Shown here: positions 1 through 11,671 of the stretch, piece by piece
Layout: every line of letters begins with the position of its first letter
How positions within the stretch are numbered: position 1 is the first letter of the stretch
Assembly (NCBI GenBank): GCA_949987705.1
Contig: CATLJY010000924.1
Location: 1-64,000 of the forward strand
Source: Thereva unica
Lineage: Eukaryota > Arthropoda > Insecta > Diptera > Therevidae
Length of the DNA stretch: 64,000 bases
Direction of reading: 5' to 3'
The notes under the pieces: generated by a model
Databases searched by the model: none
The model's input: only the letters and a program-made list of their open reading frames with translations
What the model was told of the DNA's origin: nothing
Program-made: the position numbers and the translations under genes

Positions 1-544
1 CACTGCCCAAAATGGTTCTAAAACGGAAATAAATTTCTAAAGAGAGAATAGTAGAAAATGGTCAGTTTGTATTAAATTAACTTACCACAAATACCTGCCT
101 TTTCATTCTGAAATGACTGTAAAAGACATCGTCGCTTAAAGTTTTCACAGTTGTACAATAATTACTAACTTTCGGAATAACGCTTTTTGTGTTTATTTGA
201 TTTAACAAATGTAGTAATATTAACCGTTTTTTAATTTTATTTGATTTTCTCCCCGAATTGTTAAATATAGTTTTTTTAATTCTTTATCATTTTGCAAAAT
301 AAAATATAATATTTTTTTCCGCGACATTCGCACTGCCATCTTGCAATCATTTTAATTTACATTTGTCATGTGTTCGGAATCATCAAATTTGCAGCGCTTA
401 CTTTTGTAAATTTTGTAAAACTAGTCACTTCTGCAAACTGCATCAGTCAAATTTGCAACCGACGCAGTTGATTGACGGTCATTTGACGATACCGAAAGCA
501 GCCGTATTTTCATCTCTCAAGGTCTCAGGAGCATTTTAAGCAAA
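1..544. other. AT-rich DNA, no gene seen
   Basis: No frame here looks like a known protein family, and I see no RNA gene. The last bases lead into the tandem repeat that starts near 545. Confidence 0.5.
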
Positions 545-945
545 AAATTGGGAGGAAGTATGTGTGTGTGTGTATGTGCGTACGGATGTGGTCATTTTTT
601 CCTGCACGATATCGCGCGAACCAAAACTGATATCGACTTCGTTGAGGTGTTGTTCGAAGCGTATTAACCGAAATATGATCTGAAAAGAATTTCATGAAAT
701 TCGGTCCAGCCGTTTTTTTGTTTAAGCGACGTAAGTGATTTTTGTACCTGCACGATATCGCCCGAACCACGAAAGATATTGACTTACTTGAGGTGCCGTT
801 CGAAGCGTATTAGCGACAATATAATCTGAAAAGATTTTTATAATATTCGGTCCAGCGGTTTTTTGGTTTAAATGACTTAAGTGATTTTTGTACCTGCACG
901 ATACCGCGCGAACTAAAAAAATATCGACTTCATTGAGGTGCCGAA
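545..945. repeat. 146-bp tandem repeat, about 2.4 copies
   Basis: The motif CCTGCACGATATCG starts at 601, 747 and (one mismatch) 893, giving a 146-bp period. Each unit also carries a copy of TTCGGTCCAGC and GAAGCGTATTA. A short TG run (about 558-580) sits at the left edge. It is non-coding, and stops appear in all frames. The type is probably a dispersed insect repeat, but I cannot name a family. Confidence 0.7.
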
Positions 946-1379
946 AAACATTAATACATCAATTTTATATACATTTTCGTCATCCTAATCTTGTAAGTGG
1001 GCACATTTAGTTTGACATTTTAGCGAAAATATTGATAAACAATTGTGACAAATTCTCGGTATTATACATATATTCTATATTGCCTATTGTTCATTTATTA
1101 TTAAAATATCCAATCATAATATTCAACATCCACCATACTGGGAAGTTGATCGTGTGGACCGAAAGGGTCGAACGCACATCCCAACTAGTCTTGTTTTTCT
1201 GATTGAGCTTGGTGAAAGGTCTTTTAGTTTGGTTACTAATAAGAGTGTATAAAAAACTGATCAAAAAACGAGCATAATACCAATTAAAAATCTGAAATTT
1301 GAATACGTTATTTATTGATATCTCATCGATTAAATAAATATTTTTAAAATAAAAATGATATTAAACGTGGGAATTTATT
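946..1379. other. Intergenic, no gene seen
   Basis: AT-rich sequence with no supported ORF. A GC-richer patch at 1141-1190 ends in CTAG-T after a weak stem; this is too weak to call a Helitron end. Confidence 0.4.
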
Positions 1380-1864
1380 GGACATTTATCCATCTATCCA
1401 ATGGTGCTACAGCCCAAATTGAGCCTTGCACTCCTCTAGGGAATTTTTTCAAAGTCGACGGTCCCTTGCAGCATATCTCCAGTCATAACACAATATTGGT
1501 GGTATTACTGTTTTGTAGAGTGAGAGTTTCTGAAAAGGCTTAAAAGGCTCTGTTAGTCAGTAGTATATGTCTGTTTATTTCTTCTTTTTCTTCGTTTATT
1601 TTTGTAGTTGTAGACTGCAGGTAGACTGTTTTATCGACTATTTCTTGATTGTGCTCGTCGATAGTTATATTTCTTCTCATTCTAAATCTTCCTGCTCTGA
1701 TGCATCACCTTCGTTTTTTCTTTGATTATCTTCAGGCCTATGTATTTTGCCGCATATTTTAATTCGACATAAGTTCCTTTTGATGCCAAAAAAGACCTCT
1801 TCCCACGACGTTTTCACTGATGCACTTCTCTGGGCTGGCGTTTTACTTATCACCCATTCTAGGG

Positions 1865-2137
1865 CTAGGTGGAAGAGCATTGGGGCAGCCCATCGCCTTG
1901 TGTAAGATCTTGTCGTTCTTCGAACTCTTCTGCTACACCCTTTTGGATCCTTAACTTCACCAGTGAGCTATTTGGTGCGCATTTTATCAGTTCGACCAGC
2001 TTTAAGGAGACTCCTAATACCCATAGAATTTCGTATAACCTCTCTCTGTTCATATGACTGTTAAAAATCAACAAATATCTGGTATATATGTATGTATATG
2101 CATTCTTTTTCCAGGTTTTCTCCAGAATTTGTTTCAA
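1865..2137 (-). pseudogene. RT fragment of the decayed RTE-like element
   Basis: The minus-strand frame contains RERLYEIL, a 'LGVSLKLVELIK' helix and QDLTQGDGLP. These match the RT region between the first catalytic Asp block and the QGDGLxP motif of RTE-like enzymes. The first catalytic Asp block (normally DFKxAYDS) is not in this frame and the YADD box is lost. It is a remnant of the enzyme that would copy the element RNA at a nicked target. No intact start or stop boundaries exist. Confidence 0.7.
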
Positions 2138-3055
2138 GGTCAGCAGCTGATCCGATGTTGACCTGTTTGTCCTAAAGCCGATAGTCTCCTATAGGGGGTT
2201 TCCGTTACAGGTTCTAATTTTTGTTTCTCAAGCATTGTGAAAGTTTTGTAGGTGGTGCTGGTATAACTTCTTCCTCACATATGCTGCACATAAGGTCGTG
2301 TTAGGCTCGCAATAGTTGTCCTCCTTCCTTTAGCAGCTCAGCATCGGCGCTCCCTTTTATAGCTTCACGTCCCTCATCCAGAATCCAGTGTTGGTGGTTC
2401 TACATATTGAGATATTATCTTGAGGAATTACAAATGCCTCTATCCTCTGTCGAACCTCATTCAGGATGGCAGTAGGATTCAATAGGTTCTGTTCTGAAAG
2501 TATTCTCTCCACCTTTCTTTTATCCTATCAGGATCTGCTAATAGGTTCCCATCTATGTCTTTGTAGATTTCCGTTCTTGGTGAAACTTATGTATGATCTG
2601 GCGAGTTCCTATGTCGGCTTGTCTAATTCTCCCTTCATTGAAGCCTTCCTGGATTTGTAAGATCGTCCTGTTTGGATATTATCTCTTCTTCTTTCTGCAA
2701 AGCTTGTCTACGGTTTTTCTTTTTTGCTTAAAGACTTCCATCCTTGCTCTTGTTGGCCTTGCGATGTATTCCCGGGAGCTCTGTCTTCTTTCTTCGGCTC
2801 TTCAGTCCTAATCAAACAGTAAATTCTAGTCTGCCTGGGGGCCCAGCCTAATGTTTCTTGTGCTACCTCCTTTATGCTGCTTTTGATGTTAGGCTATTCT
2901 TCTGCCTCTCTCTAGTTTTGTACGACAGCATGCTGGTTTTAGCTTATCTACATAAATAGTATTTTGGTTGAGTTTGGCTTCTATGCGTTTTAGTTTCTAT
3001 CCGAGTTCTCAATTTCACCTTAGCCAGATAGTGGTCCGAGCCTCAGTTTATTTTT

Positions 3056-3669
3056 TATATGACAGTGCTAAGCTTCCTACCTAAGTCACCCTTTGTGCTA
3101 CCAGTCCGTCATGTCAATTTGTCACGTCATGGTGAAATGTCTAGCAGTAAACTTAGTACGAGGGAGGGGGGTTATAAGGGTACGGGGGGTATTGAAGAAG
3201 GTGGTGATGAACCCTGCGTTTAAACTCTTGGATGTTATAGGAGTTCGGAAATGCCCACTGCGAGAGATTATTCCACAGTCGAGTGGTTCTATTTACAAAC
3301 GAATTCATATCTTGTTGAGTGCGTGAAAGGGGAAGTTGCAGGTGGAGGGAATGAGACGAGTTTGCTAATCTGGTATTACGGTTCTCAGATTGCCGTGGAG
3401 GCAGGAGAGCGTTTATTTCGGAGGATCAGTCACTATGATAGTAGCGATAAAATTTTGTCAGTGCTGCTACATTCCTACGGTGTCGGCGGTGTTGTCATCA
3501 ATTAATTTGAGTGCCCTTTTTGCACCTTATCTAACCATGCCAAGGTCGCATTGGAGCGCCGCCCCAAACGAGGGAGTTATATTCGATAAGAGGTCGAATG
3601 TAGGATTTATAAATAACAGCACGGGCCCATGGCTGGAGGAGGAACTTGCACCTCTTAAGAAATCGTATG
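3056..3669 (-). mobile_element. 5'-truncated Jockey-type 3' fragment inside the RTE
   Basis: The minus-strand translation gives RTTRLWNNL and PNSYNIQEFKR, the same C-terminus as the intact copy at 47325-50339. It is followed by the shared 3' UTR motif GACGGACTGGTAG (near 3090-3110) and a short A-rich tail near 3056-3070. It splits the RTE endonuclease between its VRAMRGA and GSDHYL segments, so it inserted later. It has stops in the RT C-terminal part. No clear target duplication is visible. Confidence 0.75.
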
Positions 3670-3895
3670 CTCCTCTCATTGCTCTTACGCCCAGTATACT
3701 CGTGGCCTCTCTTCTCTCAATGAGGACGTGGTCATTTTTGTTATTAGTTATCCCGTGTGGTGACTGCCACGTCATCTTATGGATAGTTTTTCGGGAACAT
3801 TTTTCAACTTACTACCATTGGGTTTAAGCTCGCGAGATCTATCAATCTACTACCATTGTCATTGGTAGCGTTGTGTATTCTATGCCTCCCCATGA

Positions 3896-4364
3896 TTTCT
3901 ATTGCACCTAAAAACGGATAATTTCCCACAACTAGACTTCAAAATGCTTTAAAATTTTGTGAATAATCAGATTAGAATGCCAATTTTTATTTACAAAATT
4001 AATTTGAGGTTTGAACTTGCACACGTTTTCAGTTTATGGATTTATTTTTTTAAAGAGATCAATACGTGGAATTTTTATGGCATTATTAAGGCAAATGATG
4101 CAAATGAGTTCGATCTAGAGATTATTGTGTTTGGTGCCCCCCTGAAAGAGGCGTCCGCGTGCGGTTCATGCTTATAGCGCTATCTACAAGAAAATAAAGG
4201 TTTTTCCATATCCAAATGGACTTGCCTCACTTTCAAACTTAATGGATTAATATAATCGTTAATTTAAATGGATAACATTTCAGTTGTATCAACCTTTTTA
4301 TACGCTTTATATTATCTTGTATCTTCACCTGTATGTATGTGTCTATGTATGTATGCATGTATGT
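3896..4364. other. AT-rich spacer, no gene seen
   Basis: No protein family resemblance. A TATG/TGTATG-rich simple-sequence stretch at about 4331-4366 leads into the MITE. Confidence 0.4.
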
Positions 4365-4628
4365 ATATGAAGACCCTCGGGGAAAAACCAACTTAGTCAA
4401 AAAATAACAAGGGTGGACATGTTTGTTTTTTCCCTCATTCCCATGGACTCAATTGGTTCTTCCCTGAACCTTTTATTATTGCCCGTTCATTTTGTCAGGA
4501 CTACGTTGGTTTTTCCCTATAGGCAATACCTTGAATTATAGTACACCTTAGCAGCTAATAGATGGAGCTGAATTCTTTGATTTTTGAAAAAGTAGACTAA
4601 GTTGGTTTTTCCCCGAGGGTCTTCATAT
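4365..4628. mobile_element. MITE with perfect 30-bp terminal inverted repeats
   Basis: GAAGACCCTCGGGGAAAAAC starts at 4369 and its exact complement ends at 4624. Identity runs about 30 bp inward on each side, and both ends are bordered by ATAT. The 256-bp interior has no ORF of note. Further degenerate copies of the GGGAAAAACCAA part of the TIR lie inside it (about 4500-4520). Termini like these with no coding capacity fit a non-autonomous DNA transposon. The superfamily and the exact target duplication are unclear because the flanks are a TATG repeat. Confidence 0.8.
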
Positions 4629-5344
4629 GTGTATGTGTTATACACTGATAGATAAATTGTCTTAGATGTTGCTGAAAGAATTATACAATAATCACCCGCC
4701 AAGAATTTGAAGGAATTGAAATACAATTTAATTGCACCCTATCTATATGATAAAAAATAGTGAACACTCCATCTACGGCAATATTACATTACTCTTCGTT
4801 TTACCTGTGATTATCAATTTCCATAGAATATACAAAATACATTTCATAAATAATAGAAAATGTTGTCATAAATCAGTTGTTTACTTCTTTCGAAAGTTTA
4901 TACATATCTAGCATTGGAATGTACCTTTTTACGTAAGAATGAATAAATATGTTTATTGCTATTGAATAAAAACTCGCTTTTTATTAGTACAAGAAAATTT
5001 ATTGTGTTTACTCTCCAATGTCTTTACAGCGTCTGATTTGAGAAAACTACGTTAATTCAAAATTGATTGATAGAATGACCGACTGACAATTCAAATGTCA
5101 AAACAAACTTATGAAGACTAAAGCTAATTCACAATGAATTCAAACTAAATTAACATCTATAGAATACTAATTCAACAATTATTGCCACATTCCTACAAGT
5201 TCATGTTTGGAGTATGTATTGGGAAGGCGCTAGATCGGGGTGCGAAAGGACCAGGGTTCAATTCTTGGTGACGAAGGTTTAGTTTATTATAATTTTTTTT
5301 TTGTTATTCTGAAAAAATGCATACAAATTTAGTTAATGAAAACT
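4629..5344. other. Spacer with one tRNA-like B-box fragment
   Basis: Around 5217-5280 the plus strand reads like the 3' half of a tRNA, with a B-box-like GGTTCAATTC at about 5254. No cloverleaf can be completed. It may be a tRNA-derived SINE remnant. The rest shows nothing recognisable. Confidence 0.3.
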
Positions 5345-6880
5345 TAAAAATATGCTTTTAGACTTCTTCGATGGCTCTACGGCCCAATTCGAGCCTTGGC
5401 CTCCTTCAGCTTCTTCCTCCAGACGTCTCTCTGCTCCGCAGCTTGTCTCCAGTTTCTCGTGTTGAGCAGTTTCGCTGCATCGGTCTTAACATTATCTTCC
5501 CATCTTGACCGTGGTTTGCCAACTGGTCTTTTGCCATCTGGTAGTAGATCCAGGGATTTTTTTGGTATCCTTGAGTCATCCATTCTTTGGACATGACCGG
5601 CCCAACGTAAACGCAGTAGCTTGGCATGGGTCGAAAGTTTACATTCTTTGTATAAGTCTTACAATTCGTGATTGTAGCGTATTCTCCATGCATTGTCTTC
5701 ATTAATTGGGCCGTATATCCTTCGGAGAACCTTCCTCTCAAATATATCCAACTTGTCGGCGGCGGTAGCTACTGTACGTATGATGGTTTTGTAGACTCTT
5801 ATTTTTGTTTTTCTGTGGATGTCTCTGGATTTCATTACTGGCAGTAGTGAGAAGTATGTTCTGTTTGCGGAGTTTATTCTTCTTTGTACGTCTATCGTTT
5901 CATCGTTGTCTTCACTGACTGTGGACCCCAGGTAGTTAAATTGGCTTACCCGTTCGAAATTATATTCCCCGCAGGTGGTGTTGTGGTTTCTTCTTCTTCT
6001 TTCCACCCTTGACTGAATTAGAAGCTTGCTCTTGTCTGCATTTATTTGCAGCCCTATATGTTTAGCTCCATCTTCTAATTCTGTGAATACTTCTCTAAGG
6101 TATGACAGTGATCTGGCAAGGCAGTTTATGTCGTCGGCATATCCTGCCAACTGTTTTGATTTGTTAAGCAGGATTGCGTTCGCATCAATGTTTACTTTGC
6201 GAATTACTCCTTCAAGGCAGAGATTAAATAGCATGGGTGCCAGCCCATCGCCCTGCTTTAAGCCTTGCTTGACTGGGAAGGACTCCGTCAATTCTCCTTG
6301 TATTCTGACTGCACACCTTGTATTTTCCATTGTCATTTTAGTCAGTTTCACTATCTTTAGGGGTATGTTTAGGTCCAGCATTGTCGCATACATTTTTTCC
6401 CTGTCGATGCTGTCGTATGCTTGTTTAAAGTCGATGAAAAGTTGATACACGTCGATGTTGTATTCCCAGCATTTTCGGAGGATTTGCCTTATTGAAAAAA
6501 GTTGATCCATCGTTGACCTATTTCTTCTGAATCCAGCTTGGTATTCACTTATTACGGCTTCTGCATAAGGTTCCAGTCTGGCCTTAATTATATTGGTCAT
6601 TATTTTATACACTGTGCTTAAAAGAGATATGCCTCTGTAATTTGCACAGTTGAATCTATCTCCTTTCTTGTGTATTGGGCAGATAATGCTTTGCTCCCAA
6701 TCTTCAGGCATTTTTTCGTTCCTCCATATGCAGCATAGTAATTCATGTATAGCTGCTGAAAGCGTTTCGCCTCCATGCTTGATCAGCTCTGCTGGGATGT
6801 TATCAATTCCTGGAGATTTGTTATTTCTTAAGAGTCGTATGCTTTTAGACAAAGAGCTGCAAAATTTTTAGATATGGGGA
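5345..6880 (-). mobile_element. 5'-truncated RTE-like element (RTE-C)
   Basis: A minus-strand element fragment holding an almost complete RT and C-terminal domain but no endonuclease. It breaks off near 6880 in sequence unrelated to RTE. 5' truncation is the usual outcome of target-primed reverse transcription. The 3' end near 5345 has no long poly(A). Confidence 0.8.
5377..6852 (-). pseudogene. RTE-like reverse transcriptase, one in-frame stop
   Basis: A single minus-strand frame runs from at least 6852 to the stop at 5377-5379, broken only by a stop at 5659-5661. RT motifs in order: NNKSPGIDNIPAELI, CPIHKKGDR, NYRGISLL, AGFRRNRST, the catalytic block FIDFKQAYDS, KQGLKQGDGL and the active-site GYADDI. 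After the stop the same frame continues with WAGHVQRM and GKPRSRWEDNV, the conserved C-terminal segment of RTE-like proteins. The enzyme would reverse transcribe element RNA at a nicked chromosomal site. The endonuclease domain is missing. Apart from the stop it looks well preserved, so the insertion is fairly young. First codon shown is TTG; the true start is lost. Confidence 0.85.
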
Positions 6881-6951
6881 AAATCGGTTGTAAAAATTTT
6901 GTAAAATATTAAAAATTCTGAGAAAAATCCCTTCCTTATAGCGATGATCTA

Positions 6952-7001
6952 GGGACGGTCTTAAGGGACGGTCTTAAATACGTCTATAGGGACGGTCTTA
7001 A
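6952..7001. repeat. Short tandem repeat GGGACGGTCTTAA
   Basis: Three copies of GGGACGGTCTTAA begin at 6952, 6965 and 6989, the last after a short spacer. No coding sense. Confidence 0.7.
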
Positions 7002-8369
7002 ATACACCGTTCGTGCAATTAAATTTATAAATTTTCATTCCTTTCAGTGAGCGTTTATATTCCCTGGTAAAAATTAGACATCTAATTTCCGTTTTATATC
7101 CACTGACATTCACTAATAATTTTAATAACTGTGATTATCCATTTTTCATAAACCTATCAAATGTTTCGATAAAGTCATACATATTTTTTGGGACAAATCC
7201 ACACCGAAATTCGATGAAATTGAGTTTTTGTTTTGGTCTACAGCACCTACATTGACTATAAACTAATAAAATGAGCAGCATATAATATATGCATATAAAC
7301 AAATAAATACTTTATATTATTTCCGCCAAAGAGCCATAAAAAATCAAGAAAATGATATTTTTTCACTTTTAATTAAGTAAATGTTTATGTTCCCCGGAGT
7401 ATCATTATTAAATAATATAATTTAGCGATAGAATCAAAACATGTTACACCGAAGTAAAAAAAAATGTATTTCACCATTGTGCGGCCGAGGATTGAACTTG
7501 GTTCTCCGGGATAGGATTCCAGCGCCTTACCTCTAGGCTACCGATATATGGACTTTATTAGAAATCTCTTTTTTGTTGTTGAATATACTTCCGGTTGAAA
7601 TTTCCGGACCATTTTCTCAGTTTTAGGTCTTTTGACCAAGAGCTACATTTTGAGATATGGCCCAAGTCTGTAGCGGCAGTACTTTCAGAGATGAAAGAAG
7701 GTCACAGACGGACAGACGGACAGAGCTAAAAACTAACGTTTTAATTATAACCCTCGTGGGCTGAGAAATTACACAGCAAAACGGCAAAAAGAGCTAATTA
7801 GACAGACTCCAGTCACACTCGAGGTACCTACGCCTGCCGGCCTACGCAAAACATGTTTCTTCTAGAAAGACATACAAGTTTTCATTTCATAATATTCATA
7901 ATGACAGTTTGAAAATCTTTATTACAAGTTTTTGCTTAAACTAACATGATGTGAACAAAAGAAAACAAAATCTGTTTCTGTTAAATCACAATTGTTATGC
8001 TCCGTTTAACACCAATAGCATAATCGTGTTTTTTATTAATAATGGTAGCACAACATTTACATGACATTTACTTGATTTTAATTTATATAAAGGCTGAAAT
8101 TCAAAACAAATTGAACTTTATTAATTTGCAATTTGGGCCCAGAGGCGAAATTGATCCGAGTTTAATCAAAACATTTAAACTTACTCCATTGTACAATTTG
8201 AGATTAAATTTTTCTTCGCTATGCTATCACAAACACGACCTCTTGCCTAAATTCAATGGTCCATTAGAACCTTAAAAATTTTACCAACGAACCATAAAGG
8301 CAAGAATCAATTCCCGAAGGGCCTGTCCTCAGCAGGCCAAATAAGACCAAGCTGTTCTCATAACTTGTA
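7002..8369. other. Intergenic; tRNA-like remnant and GGACAGAC run
   Basis: No ORF with family support. A tRNA-like sequence lies at 7487-7556 (separate entry). A GGACAGACGGACAGA stretch at about 7711-7726 is typical of dispersed insect repeats. Confidence 0.4.
7487..7556 (-). repeat. tRNA-like (SINE-like) remnant
   Basis: The minus strand carries TAGCCTAGAGG, a good match to the pol III A-box consensus, followed about 30 bases later by GTTCAATCC, a B-box-like sequence. The stems do not form a convincing cloverleaf, so this is more likely a tRNA-derived SINE head or a tRNA pseudogene than a working tRNA. Confidence 0.4.
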
Positions 8370-8377
8370 GCTAAACC

Positions 8378-10655
8378 CAGTGGCGGCTCCTGCCTCTAAA
8401 ACTTGGTGGGGCTTGAAAAAAAATTAGTTAATAATATAATTATTTTTATGTAGGTTTCCACTCTATCTTACAGGCCAACTGCACTAAACTTTCCAATTGG
8501 TTTTTCAGTGAATTTTACATGTATTTGTTCACATTAAAACTTAAATGAACGCTCCTTTGATTTTAAAATTTTTTATATTGGTATAATTTTATCTAAATTT
8601 TGTTTGAATTTAGCTGTTCAAAATTGACCAATCTATTTCTTATCTGAAATTTTTGTACCTGCGTAAGATGGAAATAAACTGAATCACTCGTGTTTACTAA
8701 AACGAAGCATGCAAGTAAAATAACATTCAGATTAGAGGTACTGCATTCAGAGCGTTAACCGAAAATATTTTGTTCGTTTCCTCAAAATTAATAGCTCAAT
8801 TTGTTTAAAAAAGAAAATATGAGAAATGATTTTATAAAAAGGAACTTAGCTCTATTCATTGTTATCAAATTTAGGCCTATCCCACTAATTTGAAGAGTAT
8901 AGAGCTCAACTTCTTTGAAAAACGAATAATAAAATATTTAACAATTCAACAAATCAATAAACGAAAAAAAAAAAAAAGAAAATGTTTTATTTCTGCGCGA
9001 ACAATTCAATAACTTTTCATTTAAATTTGGAATATTTATAACATATTTATAATGCCGCTAATGAATTCAACCGAAATTGATAAACCGTTTTAATAAACCA
9101 GTTGCTTCACTAACTGTCCCAAACTTCACCCTGGATCAATTCAAAACAATGAAGGGATTATCTTTATTTTTTCTCGAATATAGACCACGTTTGTTGCAAA
9201 TTTCGATTATTAATTTTTTTCGCTTGGGAGAGCATGAAAAGAATGGTGTCGTGGCCACGAAGATCTAAAAAAATTCGACTTAATACTAGATTATTTATAT
9301 TTCGCTGCGGAACTCACGCATCCTGCATCGATCTGTGCGATAATATTAACCGTCCCGAAGGTTTAGTTATTTGAAGTATTTTTTTTAAATTCGTAGCGCT
9401 TGTTTCATGTTTTTTAAATAAATGTTTTAAATCCCGAATAACATTTCTGTATAAGTCGATTCCTCTAAATAAAATGCAACAAAAACAAAACAATACATTT
9501 TTCTTTGTTATTAACCGTATGGCATTTCCTTTTTGGAAGACCAATCCGACGAAAATGTTCTACTTTTGTATATTGCAGTGCAAATTAATTTAAAACGAAA
9601 TGTTTGATGCGGCTCTAAACGTTTAATTTCTAATTTTTCTTGTAATGACAACAAAGGAAAATTTTTCTTCAATAAATTATATACGTGATTCATTTGAAAC
9701 AAAAACAAAAATTAAATCAATATAAATACAATCTATGAAAAATATATATGTATATTAAAAAATGTATATTAATATTTAACAAATAGTTAAATCAATAATA
9801 ATTTAATACTATTTATTGGCGAATAATTCAATATATATCTACCGTAACTTTGCAAGCACATATTTTTCACTTAAAAATAAACTTCGAACATTCTGTTAAA
9901 ATTCAATCCAATTAGCCTCTTTTCCAATAAGGATTTCTCTTTTTACTACTTTTTACTATATTTCTAGCCAAATATTTGCTACGGGCAAAATAAAATCAGC
10001 CCTTCACGTATATAAAACCCATAAGTGTTAAAAAGGTTTCTAAATGTTCGGCCAATTAGTAGCAAATGCAAGCAAAATTCCTTTAGAAATATAAGAAACA
10101 AAACTAAAGGAACGAGTCGACAACACTGTTACTCTATGTGCGTGAGTAAACCCAACAGAGCAAGAGAATCCATACATGCCAGTGAGAGAATCCCAATGAA
10201 TCGCTCGGGGCTAATAAATTTCAGCCCCGCTTGGTAGAACAAAAGTGGATGAATCCATCGACTCAGTCAAGAAATTTTGCATACAAAATGGTTCATCTTC
10301 GGGGCTGACTCAGCGATAGCCCCTGAGGACCGAGAATTACATGTAAATAGGAATGGCGTTATGATTCGGTCAGATAGAGAGAGAATTGAGAGTTTTCTTA
10401 TTTGTTTTTATTTGCTTTTTTGATACTTTTTCTATGAAATTCCACTTCGAATTTGTTTGTGGTTTATTATTTTGTTTGTGGTTTATTTATTTGTTTAGAA
10501 AATGTAAGAAATTGCAAAAAAAATTGGGTTTTTTTTTGTAAAAATGAAATTAATTCAAAATGTAATAACATGTAATAATTAATTAAAAATATGATTTTCT
10601 CGAAAATTTCTGGTGGGGCTAAGCCCCACTAGCCCCTAAGGACGAGCCGCCACTG
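8378..10655 (-). mobile_element. hAT-superfamily DNA transposon with 8-bp TSD
   Basis: The ends are CAGTGGCGGCTC (8378-8389) and its exact complement (10644-10655). The direct repeat GCTAAACC flanks them at 8370-8377 and 10656-10663, an 8-bp target duplication characteristic of hAT. The subterminal regions are also partly complementary (TGGGGCT blocks). The 2278-bp interior keeps pieces of a minus-strand transposase. It needs a transposase supplied in trans and looks inactive. Confidence 0.92.
9250..9708 (-). pseudogene. hAT transposase remnant with TTF-type zinc finger
   Basis: The minus-strand frame 9708-9511 (SRTFSSDW, KKEMPYG) continues after a shift near 9520-9535 in frame 9544-9314 (KKNVLFCFCCILF, LKHLFKKHETSATN). 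The paired Cys residues followed by a spaced His with HETS match the TTF-type zinc finger at the N-terminus of many hAT transposases; this domain binds the element ends. Further on, at about 9250-9268, the same strand reads DLRGHD, resembling the xxRGHD motif that follows the TTF domain in this group. The catalytic domain is not recognisable. Most of the gene is deleted or decayed. Confidence 0.7.
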
Positions 10656-10663
10656 GCTAAACC

Positions 10664-11389
10664 TCTTCAATATGTTGAAAGAAAAAGATATACTTCACCT
10701 CCTCAATTTATTTATCTCTTTTGGGGGAATTTAGCTTTCTTTTTGTGAAAGAAATCCTTCACTGTAAAGCTCTCACGTAGCCAACTTTAGCAAAAGTTAA
10801 TTTCGAATTTGTTCGACATTTTGCAATGTTGGTAGTGATGGCAGAATCAATTCGTGTCTCAAACGCCACTTTTCTTCTGACTGCATGATTGCGCTACTCA
10901 AGCTTGATGGAAAGGAATTTTCAACATGATGACAGGATAGACGCTCAAGGGTACGAACAGATTACCATCAGCACTCATGCAAAAAGGAACTCGTCTGTCT
11001 GCATATCGCTGCGCTGTATCAATATTTCAATCTAGTGTTATTTTCGATTTCGATAGCGGATGATGATGGCCATAAAATTAAAATCAATCGCAATTTGTTA
11101 CACTGGAACTTTAAGGAAGGTTAAGGATTTGAAATTTAACTGCTCGGCAGCCAACCAAAGAAGAGCCTAATGATTTTTTTTTAAAGTATGGACTTGAGCT
11201 TTGTTTAGTATTTAATTTTCGTACCAAAAAGAGAGGCACAGAAACTTAGGGATTCCTTATCAATCAAATTGATTTTACTTCTGCTAAAATCTTAATAGTT
11301 TCGTTACCTTGATGTTTACTGATACCTAGCATGAAAACGAAAAAAACAACCACTTTTTTATTTAATTATTTATCGGTATCAGTTTTTTG
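10664..11389. other. Intergenic, no gene seen
   Basis: No frame has recognisable family resemblance. The RTE-A 5' region starts near 11390. Confidence 0.4.
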
Positions 11390-11671
11390 AGGGGCGAACG
11401 GCTAACAAAGACCTCGGAAAGTGGTGGCACCCGATTTGTCACTTCTGTCAAGACCCGAGAAAAGTCACTGCAGACGAACACCTAGCAGACCTGTCAGCAA
11501 GTCCTAATCCCACCTCCCCGCGGTGCCCCCGGGGTACTTTTTCGGAAGGAGCTAATGGGAAACGGGCGAATGGCGAGCTCTCTGCGCCACAAAACAAAAT
11601 TTTAAGTCGGTTGGGCTGAGGGTTAACAACCCGCTCCCATAAAAAACACCATTGCTACGAATCGGCAAACA

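Larger units (their letters stand above)
1380..3895 (-). mobile_element. Decayed RTE-like non-LTR retrotransposon, interrupted at 3056-3669
   Basis: Read on the minus strand, this is a 5'-truncated RTE-like element. From high to low coordinates it shows an endonuclease segment (TNDNGSRLIDLASLNPMVVS near 3800-3870, then IDHV-like NDHVLIERREATSIL near 3690-3760). The endonuclease GSDHYL motif lies near 3030. A linker (RWREYF-type, near 2500-2560) follows, then the RT piece at 1865-2137. The 3' end near 1380-1500 resembles the 3' end of the RTE at 5345-6880. Many frameshifts and stops make it a fossil. The gap between 3055 and 3670 is filled by a Jockey-type fragment. Confidence 0.75.

Noticed and set aside
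1141..1190. Helitron-like 3' end (stem, then CTAG followed by T)
   Set aside because: The stem is only 4 bp and no matching 5' TC end or Rep/helicase sequence was found.
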